Assembly (NCBI RefSeq): GCF_037893015.1
Contig: NC_133666.1
Location: 620,043,156 to 620,107,155, forward strand
Source of the DNA: Macrotis lagotis
Lineage: Eukaryota; Chordata; Mammalia; Peramelemorphia; Peramelidae
Direction: 5' to 3'
Length of the DNA stretch: 64,000 bases
In this document: positions 36,000-48,580 of the stretch, one piece after another
Position numbering within the stretch: position 1 is the first letter of the stretch
Layout: the number at the start of each line of letters is the position of its first letter
Notes under the pieces: model-generated
What the model saw: only the letters and a program-made list of their open reading frames with translations
Databases searched by the model: none
Told to the model about the DNA's origin: nothing
Made by a program: the position numbers and the translations under genes

Positions 36000-37430
36000 T
36001 CTATGGAGTTCTGAGGCAACATTATTTTCAGGGGGGGCTGGGAAAGGGTTTGAATGGCCAAGAAGAGCCTTATGGCAGTTTAGTTAGAGTTACAAGAGTC
36101 TGTGTGGTGCATATGAAGTTAGACAAAAGGAAAATCCTGGTTATAATGATCCCTCAGAAAGCCAAGGGAGAATAGATATGTTCATTTGTGTCAGTCAGAT
36201 GGAGGAATTCCTTTATAGCAGGAATCAGAGTCATAATCAAGAGTCAAATGCTCAAATTGTGTGGCGGGATACTCTATAATATGCTCAGGAGTGGTCAGCA
36301 GATGCACTTGAGCCCTGCAGGGTTGTTTACCTTACTGTATTTTTTTCTCATTACTTTGTGAGGTTCATAGCTTCAAGGTTGTGCTATACTTTCTGATACA
36401 GCCCAAAAGGTCCCCTGTGCAGAAATAATGGTAGCAAAGCAGACATGAGGCTCTGAGCTTGCAGTCTCAAAAGTCACGATTCCCTCCTAAAGGAAAGAAG
36501 ATAGACAGCCCCAGAGACTGACATCCACCAGGCCAAAAAGGATTTTGACCTAGAGGCTGCCTTTGGACAGAAAAGAACATATAAAGGACAGAAACCCAGT
36601 CTGCAGAAAGAACTCATCATCGATGTGTCTGTTCCCAATAACCTTGTCTGGCTCACCCTTGGAAAATCACCCTGTCTGCCGGGTACAGCGCTACCCAAAT
36701 TCATTCCCCACCCCATCCTCGCCCACTCCTGAGCTGCACTGAGCTATGAGGTGCTTTCTGATGAGTAATAGATCAGAACCAAACAAAACTGTTCTGTAAC
36801 TTTAACCTGAAAACTGTGATAGAGGAAGGCCCAGTGCTTTGATGCAGCAGTTGCTCAAGGAGAGAACCAGATTCCAGGAAATGGCCAGGAGCTGTTGGAC
36901 CCCTCCTCATGTGAGAGAATATTGGTTCTATGAAAGCAATTCCCTGGTGTACAAGCCAGCCATTCTCTCAAAAGACAGAACCAGATGATAATCATTCTCT
37001 TGAGACTGTATATACCTGCAAACCCACAGGCTGGAGTATTCATACCTCTACCTGGACAGCACTTCCATCTCTGTTCACTCTTTCCCAGACCCCCTGGACT
37101 GAGACCCCACTGAGAGCTATCTGCCCTCCTTCAACCTGTCAAAGTCTCACCAAACTTTTCAGAGACACAAACTATTTCTCCCTCTTGGCCCCTAAGACTT
37201 TTAGGATGGTACCTGTGAGGATATTTAAAGTTCTATTTCTGGAATTTGAGTAGCTATAACCAGGGGGACAGGGAAGTCAGACAAGTTTCCAACAAATCAT
37301 CTCTTAATATAATACATGCTTCCACTGAGGACTGATTTTTCTAACCAAAAAAAAAAAAATCAAACTAGTGAAACTATTCAATGTAATAATATTCTCTAAT
37401 TACTATAAAGTAATCTGGAGTAAGACTTAA
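36000..37430. other. Unclassified unique-looking block
   Basis: About 1.4 kb with no SINE, LINE or MIR words, unusual for this interval. Frames up to about 107 codons occur but show no family similarity. It may be conserved non-coding DNA or an unrecognised old element. Confidence 0.35.
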
Positions 37431-37440
37431 AGAAATACAA

Positions 37441-37765
37441 AAGGGCAACAAGGTGGTGCAGTGGATAGAGCACTGGCCCTGAAATCAAGAGGACCTGAGT
37501 TCTAGTCTGACTTCAGACACTTGATACTTACTAGCTGTGTGACCTTGAGTAAGCCACTTAACCCTGACTGCCCTGCATCCAGGGCCATCTCCAGTCGTCC
37601 TGATTCATACCTGGACCCAGATGCCTCTGGAGGAGAAAGTGAGGCTGGTGACTAGCACAGCGCCCCCTCGCTCAAATCTAATTCATGCACTCGTCATGGC
37701 ATCCCCTCCCTGGTGATGTGGTCCTCTTTGAAAATGAAGGGCAAACAACGATAACAAAGAGCTAC
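37441..37765 (+). mobile_element. tRNA SINE with RTE-type tail
   Basis: Head agggcaacaaggtggtgcag, then gggccatctccagtcgtcc and a tail ending gaagggcaaacaacgata. The tail shows RTE-type 3' sequence of a second kind. Confidence 0.8.
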
Positions 37766-37904
37766 AAATTGCTAACCACAGTTTAGTACCCTTTTTACAC
37801 ATTCTCAGTTCTAGTCATCAGTTAACTAGCTCTGGATCTGTCTCTGAGTTTGAACAGTATGCACCATAAAAATTTTCTGGGCTTTCCTAGAGAGTCTAAA
37901 ATTC

Positions 37905-38215
37905 CAAGACCCCTAACCTGCCCCTCTTGTTGTGCAACGCTTTATGACTCTGTGGACCATACGGTCCAAGGGGATTTCTTGACAAAAATTCTGGAGTGGT
38001 TTGCCACCTCCCTCCCTAGGGCATTAAGGCTAACAGAGGTTAAGTGACTTGCCCATGATCACACAGTAAGTGTCTGACCTCTATCCACTAAGCCACCTAG
38101 TTGTCTCCTAGACAGAAAGAGGTGAACTGTTGTTCAAGGTCACAAGTTAAATGTTTGAGGCTGGATTTGAACTCGGGTCCTCCTGATTCCAGGTCCAGTG
38201 TTACTTCTAACCAAT
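37905..38215 (-). mobile_element. tRNA SINE with RTE tail, and a second SINE piece
   Basis: Reversed tail ttgttgtgcaacgctttatg with ggagtggtttgccacctccc, then the reversed head ccactaagccacctagttg. A second reversed head ends tcctcctgattccaggtcc. Confidence 0.7.
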
Positions 38216-38219
38216 CCTA

Positions 38220-39410
38220 ACCTATCTTAAATGTTGGTAGAGATTTACTTTACCACAAATTTATACTTACAATACATTTAAATTTCCCCTTTACCCCTGA
38301 AGAGACAGACCCATACCAAAGATCCTTTACAATATCTTGAGTTGTGAACGTGATGTGCACTTTTTTAGGTGGAATCTATAGCTCTATACAGAGGCTTCGT
38401 ATAAAGTTGTGTCAGGAAAAGCTCTGGGAGCATGCTAGCTTGACTCTGCCCTAGAAGTCATACCTGGTTAGTTTTTACAAAGTGTGCTCACTAAGAGTAA
38501 AGCATATCGTGATCTCTAGGAGAAAGAGAAGGGATATGTCCTAGCTAATACAGTTAGTTGTCCTAAATTAAAAGGAACTAGCTGTATATTACCTGTCAGG
38601 CAAGATATCTATAGAAGGGGAACATTCCTTGGACTGCTGAAGTCTTCCTTTGGTAGCAACTAAGTCTTTTTGTACCAATTAAGAGAGAAGAGGACAGAAG
38701 GAAACTAACTGGGCCAACTGGCGCTGCAGTTTGACACAAAATGTTGACAACAAAATAAAATGGAATCAGTTATATCCTCTTACAAATCCACTTCAGCCCT
38801 AGGATCCTGCCCCAGGAGAGCTCTTCTGCCCTGAAAAATACAGGCAACAAGCTAAGCCATGAGGAGTAGGAAGGAAATTGAAGCCCTGATGCCACCTGGT
38901 ACCATGAAGGGTTATCTAAAGCATGGGGATGCTTCTTTTATCAAATGCATGGGGGTTCCCACTTTGTCCATAGATGGTAGAGGCCATGCATGGCCTAAGG
39001 CCTTCCCTTCCCTTCATTGTGCAGGTTCTTGGTTTTCCCCACTGCTGTCTTTGCCCTTTCCTTGGGAAAAGAAAAGTAGGGAGCTACTCAGGGATTTTGG
39101 GCCTCTTCTCTTTCTATCAGTATGGACAATGAGAAAGCAGATCCTGACTTCCTCTAGAAGAGACCAAAGTTGTTAGAATGAAGAGGCAGCAGTGATTGTC
39201 CTGGGCTGCCCAAACAACATAAAATGGGCCTGTGAAAACCCATTTGTCATTTTTAAAGAATGTGGAGAAGAGAACAGAAGAAAGACCAGAAAGAATCACA
39301 GACAAGCAAGAGAACTTTGAAAGTTTGTGCTGAATTTATTCTAAACTTACAAGAAAAAGCAAATTATACATAAGCAATTCCCAGATTGATATGTAATCTT
39401 CTTCTGTTCT
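38220..39410. other. Intergenic, nothing recognised
   Basis: No known repeat or exon could be assigned. A 105-codon open frame near 38859 lacks any similarity and is probably chance. Confidence 0.4.
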
Positions 39411-39414
39411 ACCA

Positions 39415-39427
39415 CATATATACATAC

Positions 39428-39469
<42 letters not shown>

Positions 39470-39472
39470 GAA
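39415..39472. repeat. (TA/CATA)n low-complexity
   Basis: tatatacatacatatatata repeats. Confidence 0.9.
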
Positions 39473-40204
39473 AATGTGCTTTTACTTGGTATTTGTTAAG
39501 TCCAAAACAAAAAGAAAAAAAGAATCAAATATCTGGGGAGAAAACAAACCCATGTGCATGGTGCACTCAGTCATGAAAGGAAAGACTGTGAACCTTTCTT
39601 CCTAACTCTTCCTGGAGAGGGATCAGTGAGACAGGAAGAAAAGCATCGGTGAGAAAAGACAAAAATTGGAGGAAAGAGTAAATCTGGAGAACCAGAGCTG
39701 TCAATTCAAGAACTTTGCACAAAAGCCCCAACCAGGTTACCTCATCACACACACCCACAGATATATACACATATTCGTACTCACTCACACACATGCTCAG
39801 ATACACATGGCACTCCTTTGTGGGTTAGCTATTGCTATAGGAGAGTTGAAGGTAGCTGGTTTGCAGTGGTAGCCAAAGACTATCAGAAAGATAATCGTGA
39901 ATGTGCCTTGCTGGGTCCTAATGCTGCCCTCTAGTCTCTTATATAAATACTAAGGCTAGAGACCAAGTAGACACTTCCCCAGCTGCCAATTTAATGGGAA
40001 TTCAGTCCCAATGAGAGTCAGCTCTGGTGCATCAAGTTGGGTTCATCCACTCTCCTAATTGAGTGGAAAAAGGTGGAGGCAGTGTCTGGACCAGGACAGC
40101 CCAGGAGGGGGACAGCTAGCTCATGTTCTTTTACACTACAGAGAATGAGGCTGAGCCTAACAATGGGTCATGGGAAATGTTCAGTATCTTCTATACATCT
40201 TTGT

Positions 40205-40490
40205 CACATTTGAATCTAGGTAACTCAATGGAAGGAAGGCTAGACTTGGAATCAGGAAAATTTGAATTCAAATCCTGCCTCAGTTACTTACTAGCTATAT
40301 GACCCTGGGTAAGTCATTATCTCTCTCTTGGTCTCAGTTTCCTCATCTGTACAATGCAGGTAATAATATAATCCATCACACATAGTTGTTGTGAGAATCA
40401 ACTAAGAGAGTATGTATGTATGTATGTGTATGGATATACATATATAGTGCTTTGCAAACCTTAAAGTACTATAGAAATCTCAGCTATTAT
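40205..40490 (+). mobile_element. MIR-type SINE, nearly full length
   Basis: gacttggaatcaggaaaat, caaatcctgcctcagttac, gtttcctcatctgtacaatg and tagtgctttgcaaacctta, in consensus order. Confidence 0.8.
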
Positions 40491-40909
40491 CAGGATATGC
40501 TGGTAAGTATTTAACAATCAGCTCAAAAAAATGGAGATTTTTTTTTTATACAGGACACACTTTTAAGCTTAATCTGCATTATTAACATTTTCTCCGTCAC
40601 TTAAGACCAAAAAAGGAATAAATCAAATCCTGATTTTTGTAACCTTTGTTGATTTCCAAGGTCTAAGGACTCTCACTAAAAATGTCATCATCAGGAGCCT
40701 GGAGGAGCTGGTTCCAACCCAGCCCTGGCTGGTCCCACTCTCTATGATCCATTTGCTTTCTCGATGCCTTTCAACCATACAGACCTCTGCTATTGTCTTG
40801 CTCTGCAATCAAATTGTTTCTGTTCTGGCCAGAAACTCAGAGGATCTCCCCTCCCAGACAGATTATTTCAGGAAGTCAAACTAGGTCATCTTTTGTCTCA
40901 TTCCTTTCT

Positions 40910-41250
40910 TAACCTAGAGGCAGCTAGGTGATCCAGTAGACAGAACACTGCCCTTGAAGTCAGGAGGACGGGAGTTTGAATCCAGCTTCAGATACTTGAC
41001 ATTTATTGACTGTGACCTTGTGCAAGTCACTTAACCCAGGGTCTCCCATCTAGGGCCATCTCTAGTCATCCTTATTCCTATCTGGCCACTGGACCCAGAT
41101 GGCTCTGAAGGAAAAAGTGAGGCTGGTAACCTAGCACAGCACCCCCCACCCCGCAACTCAAATCCAATTTATGTGCTTGCCATGGCGTCATCTCCCTGAT
41201 GTGATGAGTCTTCTTCAAGAACAAAGGACAAACATCATCATCATCATCAT
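40910..41250 (+). mobile_element. tRNA SINE with RTE-type tail
   Basis: agaggcagctaggtgatccag ... gggccatctctagtcatcct ... tggcgtcatctccctgatg ... a (CAT)n end at 41234-41250. Confidence 0.82.
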
Positions 41251-41334
41251 CTTTCTTACCCAACCTTAATCACTGAACAGGCTTTGCCTCACACAACTGA
41301 GACCTGTTAAAGACCTTAGCTTAAAAAGGCCAAG

Positions 41335-41525
41335 GTATCTCATTGCATCCTGGGTCATTTCCAATTGTCCTGATCTGGGCATTGGACCCAGATGGCTCTG
41401 GAAGAGAAAGCAAGGTTAGCATTTCTACATAGTATTCCCTCTCTTAAATCCAATTCATTTACAAGTCAAGCTATCATCCTCCTGATGGCATTGCTCTTTT
41501 CAAGAAAGAACAAATGACAACTCCA
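41335..41525 (+). mobile_element. RTE-type tail only
   Basis: gtcatttccaattgtcctga, ggacccagatggctctggaa and attcatttacaagtcaagc match the tail of the preceding SINE without a head. It may be an RTE 3' end. Confidence 0.55.
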
Positions 41526-41739
41526 CAATCCCACTTACACTCTCATGTTCCTCTCTAAAATGGGACCTTTCAGCTACTCTAGCCCAACCTGTCCACAGTG
41601 CTGGCTGGCTGTTAGGGACAAGTGCTCTGTGCTGGAAAATTAGCTATAGAGAATAGCAATATTCCTGAGGATGTTTCCTTCTTTAAAAGCTCCTCAAATC
41701 AGAGCATTTCCTTCCCTTAGTTCTTTTCTGGTTGGTTGT

Positions 41740-42270
41740 TTTTTGTCCTTAGTTATCAAAGAAACCAAAACAACATCACTCTGTTAGAGACAAGTTACAG
41801 TGTGTTCAAGTGTAGAAGCTCGGAATGCTCTCCCACAGGTCGGGCACAAATAGTCCATGTGAATACTGGGATGGGTTCTCTCAACTCACCTATCTCATGT
41901 TTCCTTCTGCCTCCATTCTGCCTTGCTCCTAGAGCACATGGAAAATGTCTTTTGGTTTGTTCGATCTGCTTGAGGCAGAATTGCACAAAGTCGCTCTCTT
42001 CCAAAGTCATCACAGTTCAGTGGCAGGACAGAGTCAAGCCAGTTGGTCATGGCTCTAGAAGCAGGGGAAGACCTTGGGGTCTTCAACCTCTAACCAAGCT
42101 CTCCGAAGCACTCCACAGCACCTGCTTCAGCTGGCTGCATGGCAGTTGGAACAAAGTCATCTCAACTGCCCATTTCAACAGTGGAAGACTTCATATTCTA
42201 GCTTACCAGTAGGTTACAGACCCCTCGCTCATCCTTGGCCTGGTTTAGCCCATCTGCCAAAAGATGCTAG
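41740..42270. repeat. Unclassified interspersed repeat candidate
   Basis: The stretch around 42060-42250 (gaagaccttggggtcttcaa, ccacagcacctgcttcagct) resembles a sequence I associate with a dispersed marsupial repeat, but I cannot name its class. The open frame across it shows no protein similarity. Confidence 0.3.
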
Positions 42271-42344
42271 TCTTCCTTGAGCACACCCTATGCCCCATCC
42301 TCTTCTGAGAAAGGCTAGAACAGAAGAATTGGTTGGAAGGAAGG

Positions 42345-42560
42345 GAACAAACATGAGTACCTATGCTGTACCAGGCTCTTGATTCTCACAACAATCCTGG
42401 AAAGCAAGTGCTGTTATTAGCCCCACTTTACAATTGAGGAAACTGAGACTAAGTGACTTGTCCAAGATCACATAGCTAGTATGGGAGGCTGAATTTGAAT
42501 TCAAGACTTCCTGACTTTAGGTCCAGAACTCTCTCCACTGAACCATCATCTGCCTCTCAG
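42345..42560 (-). mobile_element. MIR SINE
   Basis: Reversed MIR: tttacaattgaggaaactga ... agtgacttgtccaagatcac ... ctctctccactgaacca, followed by a poly-G run at 42571-42592. Confidence 0.75.
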
Positions 42561-42689
42561 GCCACCATGGCGGGGGGGGGGGTGGGGGGGAAGTAGGCTA
42601 TTGAAACAGGTAGCTATGGTGTTTCTTGTTTGTACCACCTACCTCGTGGCATTAAGATCCTTGACCCAAAACCCAGGCTCTGCTCAGTG

Positions 42690-42930
42690 ATCATGATAAT
42701 ATTAGCTCACATTATAACACATTACAAGGTCTGCAAATGTTTATACATGCAACACATATGCATATATACACATATGCATGTGTGATGCTGCTCCCCTCAT
42801 TCTAAAGATAAAGAAACTGAACTTTTACAAGTTAAATCTTGCAAATGATCAAGCCAGCTAGTTAGGGTCTGAGGCAGCATTTGAAGGAAGCATGGCTTCC
42901 CACCTTGGAAGTTCAGTGCTCTCTCTCTAT
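42690..42930 (-). mobile_element. MIR SINE
   Basis: Reversed MIR-like text with ttctaaagataaagaaactg and gtctgaggcagcatttgaag. Confidence 0.55.
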
Positions 42931-43234
42931 TATGCGCTGCTTACAACTTCAGGTATCTACACACTCTGTTTTTGGACAGCTTTTCACTGTTTGGAAGTTT
43001 TGTCCTTAAATGGAGCCGTTAGAACAGAATGAATCTCCCACGCGAGAGCCCACCCTTTCAATCTGAACACATACACATCCTTCAGCTGATCCTCTGAGGG
43101 AGTGAAGTCTTCAGTCTGCTCCCCATTTTAGCTGTCTGCCCTAGGACATCTTCCTAGAAAGTGACACTTCAATAATGAAAGGAGCACAGCCTCCTAGAGA
43201 TGGTCTGCCATGTCCCCTTTATTCTGGAAACCAT

Positions 43235-43402
43235 TCTTTTTCAGCTGTCATACTGTTGACTCATTGATATTGTGGTCCACTAACACCCCCCCCATCCTTT
43301 TCACAGGAACTCTTGTCTCATCATACATCCTGCATTTATGCAATTGATGGTTTCTGAACCTAGCTGTGGTACTTTATATTCATCTCCATTAAATTTCATT
43401 CT
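43235..43402 (-). mobile_element. CR1-type LINE fragment
   Basis: tgtggtccactaacaccccc ... gaacctagctgtggtacttt ... cattaaatttcattcta is the reverse of text found in the CR1 at 47.3-48.2 kb. Confidence 0.5.
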
Positions 43403-43404
43403 AT

Positions 43405-45180
43405 AATATTTAATTGGGCAGGAAAAACATGTACATAGAAAAGTAAATACTTTTTCAGAAAAATTAATGACTGGGGAGACATGAAAGGTTTCTTATAGAA
43501 AATAACACTTGGCCAGAATCTTGAAGGGAGTTAAAGATTCCTGAGGGCAAAGATAAGGAGGAGAGACAGAGAGAGAGAGAGAGAGAGACAGGGAGGAAAG
43601 AGAAGGAAACAGAGACAGAAAAGGAAAGCACCAGCCCTTAGGGTCTGAGAAGAGTATTGCAAGTGGCTCCTTTATAAAGAACATGGAGTATATGACTAAG
43701 AACATTTTAATGTGAGTCTGGAAAGATAGATTGGAATCAGATTTTGAAAGGCTTTAAGTTATGAACAGACAAGTTTCTATTTTAACTAAAAGCAATAGAG
43801 GGCCATTGATGGTTTAAAGATGACACTGAGGTTGTAGATTTGGGTTACTGCAAGGGTAATGGTGTCCTCATCAGAAATATGGAAGAAAGATGATGAGTTC
43901 TGCTTGGGGTGTAATGAGTCTGAGATTGAATCCAGTTTGAAATGTCCAATAGGAAGCTGGAGATGGATTACTGTAGTGCAAGAGAGAGACTGCAATAGAG
44001 GTGATTATTAAACTTACAGGAATCAAGTGACACTGAGAAGAGAAGAGACAGAGCTTTGCCATGCTCCTGTCATTAAGGAATATTTTATGGATGATGAGCA
44101 AAGGAGCAGTAAATAGATACAAAACTAAGAAAAGTGTCACAAAAATTCAGAGAGGAAAGTGTAAAAGATAAGAATTTTTGTTTGGTCACACTGAATTAGA
44201 GATACTAATGGGTTATTCAGGTGTAGATGTATAGCAGTTGATAAAGGATTAGAGTTAAGAGTCCAGGAGAGGAATTTAGGAGAGAGAAGTAGATGTGGGA
44301 ATCATCTGCACAGAAGGGAGAGTTGGATCCATAGGAATAGATGAGGTCACAAAAGAGAGTGTAGAAAGAAAAGAGAATAGGTTCTAGAGCAGAGAGGGAG
44401 GTAAGCTCATGAAATATGACACTAAAAAGGGACTGAGAATGCATAGTCAGATATATATAGGAGAAACAAGAGAGGACCATGCCATGGAAATCTGGAAAAG
44501 AAAAACCAATAAAATATCAACTCCATGAGGACAGGAACTGTTTTGTTTTGCCATTGTATACCCACATAGTACTATGACTATTACATAATAAAGCATTTAA
44601 TAAATGCTTTATTAAATTGAATTGGAGTAAGACTCTAGAAGGAAAGGGAGATCAAGTATCAAATATTGTAGAGGTGTCAAGAAAGATAACAATTGATAAG
44701 AAGGAATGTAGTGACCTGGAAGAGAATTGGTTTCAATTGAGTGACAAGAGTTGGAAGCTAAATTGAGAGGGACTGAGAGATGATTTGGAGGCAAGGAACT
44801 AGAAGCAAAAAGTTTTTCTAGGAATTTGGTTATAAAAGGGAAGAGAGATCCAGGATGACAGTTCGAAGGAATGAGGTCATGGTTTGCTTATGGATGAGAG
44901 AAAACTGGGCATGTTTTGTAGGCAGCAAGAAAGAAGCATAAAGGTTGAAAATTTGAGGAAAAAGATGCTCAAAAGGGGTAAGCTAATGAGGATGAGAAAA
45001 GAGGAAGGAATCATCCCTTTGGAGCTTGGAAACAAAAATGGCTAACTACCTCCAAAATTTTTTCAACTCCAAGTTTGGAACAAAAAAGGAAAAAAAGGAA
45101 ATCAATGTAGTGGGGATCTGAGGAATAGAATTGTAGAGAAGAAGAAGCTTGCAATGGATGGTCTCAAATATTTTTGAGAC
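43405..45180 (-). mobile_element. L2 LINE, long fragment
   Basis: Antisense L2 text: tggccagaatcttgaaggga, ttgaaaggctttaagttatg, atgatgagttctgcttgggg, atgtgggaatcatctgcac and aggaatagatgaggtcaca. A sense L2 tail (about 44510-44625, aactccatgaggacaggaac) is inserted into it. Confidence 0.8.
44510..44625 (+). mobile_element. L2 3' end inserted in opposite L2
   Basis: Sense tail aggacaggaactgttttg ... taaagcatttaataaatgc lies inside an antisense L2. Confidence 0.7.
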
Positions 45181-45275
45181 GTTAAGCTTTGTGCCTCTTC
45201 TGTTCATAGATCATGCCAAACAAAAAGCTTTACATCGGTAAAATGAGCTGAAATCCTCTAATTGAAAAGGAAAGT

Positions 45276-45408
45276 TGAGGGGTGGCTAGAGCACTGGCCC
45301 TGGAGTCAGGAGGACCTAAGTTCAAATGTGACCTCAGACACTTAATAATTACCTAGCTGTGTGACCTTGGGCAAGCCACTTAACCCCATTTGCCTTGCAA
45401 AAAAAAAA
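45276..45408 (+). mobile_element. WSINE1-type SINE with internal deletion
   Basis: ggggtggctagagcactggc ... ccatttgccttgcaaaaaa. The usual 'gtggcgcagtggat' part is missing. Related ggaaagtt words flank it. Confidence 0.88.
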
Positions 45409-45419
45409 GGAAAGTTTAA

Positions 45420-45850
45420 AGGGTGGCACAACCAGCTGTACCTGAACTTTCCAATTTGATTATATGTGCCTTCCATTCCTGCACTCTGCTGTTCAGCCAA
45501 ACTGTCTTTCTTGATGTTCCACATAGACTCCTCCATCTCTGCTCCTCATGCATTTGACACAACCTCCTCACCTTCAGTTCTTAGAAACCAACTTCAAAAC
45601 CACTTTGTGCATCTTAATTCCTAAGCTCCTTAGTGTCCCCCAAAAAAATTCATCTTATTTTTGTAAATATAGAAATATGTATTCTCTTGTCCATGTATTA
45701 TATTCCTTTAAATGATAGTTTCCCTGATTTAAAAAAATAAGCTATTTGAGGTCAGGATTTGCTTCAAATTTTGTTTTCATCCCCAGAACTTAGCACAGGG
45801 CCTGGCCCAGAAGAGGCATGTACCAAATTCTTGTTGGTTAAGAGAAAAGA
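45420..45850 (+). mobile_element. L2 3' end
   Basis: Sense L2 text ending tatttgaggtcaggatttgc ... acttagcacagggcctggcc ... aaattcttgttggtta. Confidence 0.75.
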
Positions 45851-45854
45851 AGAT

Positions 45855-46734
45855 TTGGAACAAGGTCCGTAGGGATTGAGATAAAGTGTCATTAAGGGAA
45901 AAGAAAAAGGCTTTCAACAAGGGCCCCACTTGGCTTGTTGCTTGCTTTTAGGAGGTGTATTAGAAGGATTTCAAAGTTCTGAATCTTTGAGGTGGAATAC
46001 CCCTGCATATATGTCGGTGCAGACCATGGCAGCTGAGGTAGATGATAGTTGGGAAGCAAGAATCCCAAAGTGGGCAGAAACATGTTGAAGTCCTTGAGTA
46101 AAAATGTAGGGTGGAGGTGGAGAGAAGGGTGACCCAGGGACTAAATGAATGCCTTGAGAAAGGGGAGAGGATGACCCAGATGCTAGCTGACAACAGTGAC
46201 CAGAATCTAGTTAGGGTAGAAAGGGTGAACCTCAGAGGAGAATAGGTGACAGAATGACAGTGGTAGGGGTAGGGGAGCGAAATGTCTCCTCCTGGTCCTG
46301 GCATCTCCTAGTCCATCCACTATCCAGGGATGGAGAATGTCTTCTCAGGGAAGGTAGAGGTCTGATAGAAACAGCAGATTATTAACGTAGGATAATCAAG
46401 ATAGTGAAACACAGAGATGATATGGATGGGAACAGGGAAGTGGGAAATGACAGGGATCAGTCAGGGATTCTGCCTGAGAGTGTCCTAACCACAGGACCCT
46501 TCCAAGCAGCAAAAGCAGCTGTGACCTAGGACTCAGTTATCTTGAGGGAAAGGTGGAAGAAAGAGACCTGAGCCAGCAAGAGCCAAGATGGTCTGATGTC
46601 AAGAGGCCAGGGCTGGAGGCTAAATGTTAAAAAGCCTGGTGTGCCCTCCTGGTTTGGGTTGTAGACCCAAGTTTTACAGAGGCCCTTCCCATCCCATCCC
46701 ATTTCAGCTGGTATCTTTCCAGACTGTAGATGTC
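45855..46734. other. Intergenic, purine-rich, not classified
   Basis: It may be further antisense L2, but diagnostic words are weak. No gene evidence. Confidence 0.35.

Positions 46735-46787
<53 letters not shown>
46735..46787. repeat. (TA)n microsatellite
   Basis: About 25 TA units. Confidence 0.95.
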
Positions 46788-46789
<2 letters not shown>

Positions 46790-46799
46790 TTTGAATCTA

Positions 46800-47325
46800 T
46801 GCTCAAATAACTGTCTCTCATACCAGAGCTATCCTCTGCTCAGGGTTGTTCTCTACCTCTGATGTTTTTCAGTCTGGTCTAAATCATGTTCTGGCTCAGT
46901 GCAATGTATTGGGGGAGTTTTCCTTTTGCTTCCAATCTCCTTCTAGTAACAACACAGTGACGATCCATAGATCTCTGAGTCAGGTTTACATATTTTTTGA
47001 GGCTTCCTCAGTCACACAAGACTTTAGGAAAGCAAGCTCCAGGGCCTGGGGATAAAAGAGAGGAGGGAGGCCTGTGATAGCAAAGAGGAGGCTGGAGGGT
47101 TAAAGAGTCTCTTCTCCCTTCCCTGCTGACAGGCTGGCTCTGCTTAGTCTAATTAGACAGCTGTAGCTCCTCCTGGGCCCAAATCTCATGTAATTTAACC
47201 TCTTGACAAGACTCTGAAAGAGAGGGAGAGGGTGTCTTGGACAAAGAGGGAAATGCAGCCTTGGTACAGGGGGATGGAAACTGGGTGGAAATCTGGGTCA
47301 TCCTGGACTAATCCCACTTCCTTTT
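46800..47325. other. Unique-looking block upstream of LRRC24
   Basis: No repeat words. It contains tctaattagacagctgtagc near 47146, with a homeodomain-type TAATTA core and an E-box (CAGCTG). It could be regulatory; no direct proof. Confidence 0.3.
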
Positions 47326-47329
47326 TTTG

Positions 47330-48175
47330 ACAGAATTACTAACCTAGGAGATGAGGAAACAGTCTATCTAGAAGTATCTCAATATTTTTGTGGAAAACAT
47401 AGAGATGGGCACTAGACAATAATACAATTGAAGGGCTTCAGAACAGGTTGGAGAGCCAGTCCCAGGTTCATTAATGGTTCAGTGTCAGAGGCAGAAGCAG
47501 GAGTGGGGCACCCAAAGCAGCTGTGCCTTGCTTCGATTAACATTTTAATCACTAACTTGAATAAAGAGATAAATGGCACACTCATAAAATTTGTAGACTG
47601 ATACAAAGCTTGGCTAAAAAACAGGACAATCAAGTCACATCCCAAATGAAAGTTGGAAAAAGAAAATTCAGTCTTGATGTAAAGTCTTACACTTAGGTAC
47701 CCAATCACCACCAAAAAAAAGTCATCTTAACAAGGACAAGATGAGGTGTGGTGGCTTGGTAAAATAGTTGTTCTGTAAAGGATCAGTGGTCCACAATGGT
47801 GGTGAGAGTCCCAGAGGCCTCTCCCCTGGTCAGACTGCAACTGGAATGATGTTCTATTGTGGGGACTGGGGGTTTAAGCAGGTCAGTGATAAGCTGGAGA
47901 ATTTCCAGAGGAAAGGCAGCCAGGATGGGAAAAGGCCTCAAGCCCTTGTCACAGGAGACCAGTCTGGAGAAGGGATGATGGGGCAGGGGTGGGGAACGAG
48001 AAGATAGACTGTCATTTAGAAGGGGGACTAAGAGCAATGGCTGTTTGACCTCTTTGGAATTCATTAGAGGTTGGATGACCCCTTGTTGACTGTTGATCAT
48101 TGGGATTCTTTCTGGGCTGGAGATTCAAGTGGCTGCTAAGGATCCTTCTGTGATTCTTTAAAATCTTCACTAAAA
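47330..48175 (+). mobile_element. CR1-type LINE 3' part
   Basis: Sense CR1 text: taaagtcttacacttaggta, acaaggacaagatgaggtgt, aagcaggtcagtgataagct and cctctttggaattcattaga. Confidence 0.65.
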
Positions 48176-48419
48176 TCTGGGCAAATCTATTTTATAGACC
48201 GCTGCACAGAGATCAGGTGGTGTGACCCAGGCAAAGTTACTGAATGGTTGAGATTTCATCCTGACCTAGAAAACAAGGCTGAGCTTGAATATTTGTTATA
48301 CATAAACCAGAGAGCGGGTCCAACACTTGAAGTAATATTTATTATCTACAATATGCATTGCACTATGTACGAGGCACAGAAATAGCAGACACACTTTTCT
48401 TGATGGGGGTAAATTAACC

Positions 48420-48580
48420 AATGAGGCAGCAGAGGATCTGAGTTCAGATTCTGCCTCTTCTGCTTCCTCCCTCTGGGACTTTTAACTTCTCTAGCCCTCC
48501 ACTTCCTCGTTTATAAAACCAAGGGGAATTGGACTAGATGAACTTTAGAATCCTGTCCAGCGCTGAATCAATGATCCTTT
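48420..48580 (+). mobile_element. MIR SINE
   Basis: gatctgagttcagattctgc ... cacttcctcgtttataaaac ... actagatgaactttagaatc. Confidence 0.75.

Noticed and set aside
36930-37253. 107-codon plus-strand frame
   Set aside because: No family match, codon use not gene-like, no clear flanking splice pattern. Left as part of an unclassified block.
41736-42212. 158-codon plus-strand frame
   Set aside because: It lies in a probable dispersed repeat and lacks protein similarity.
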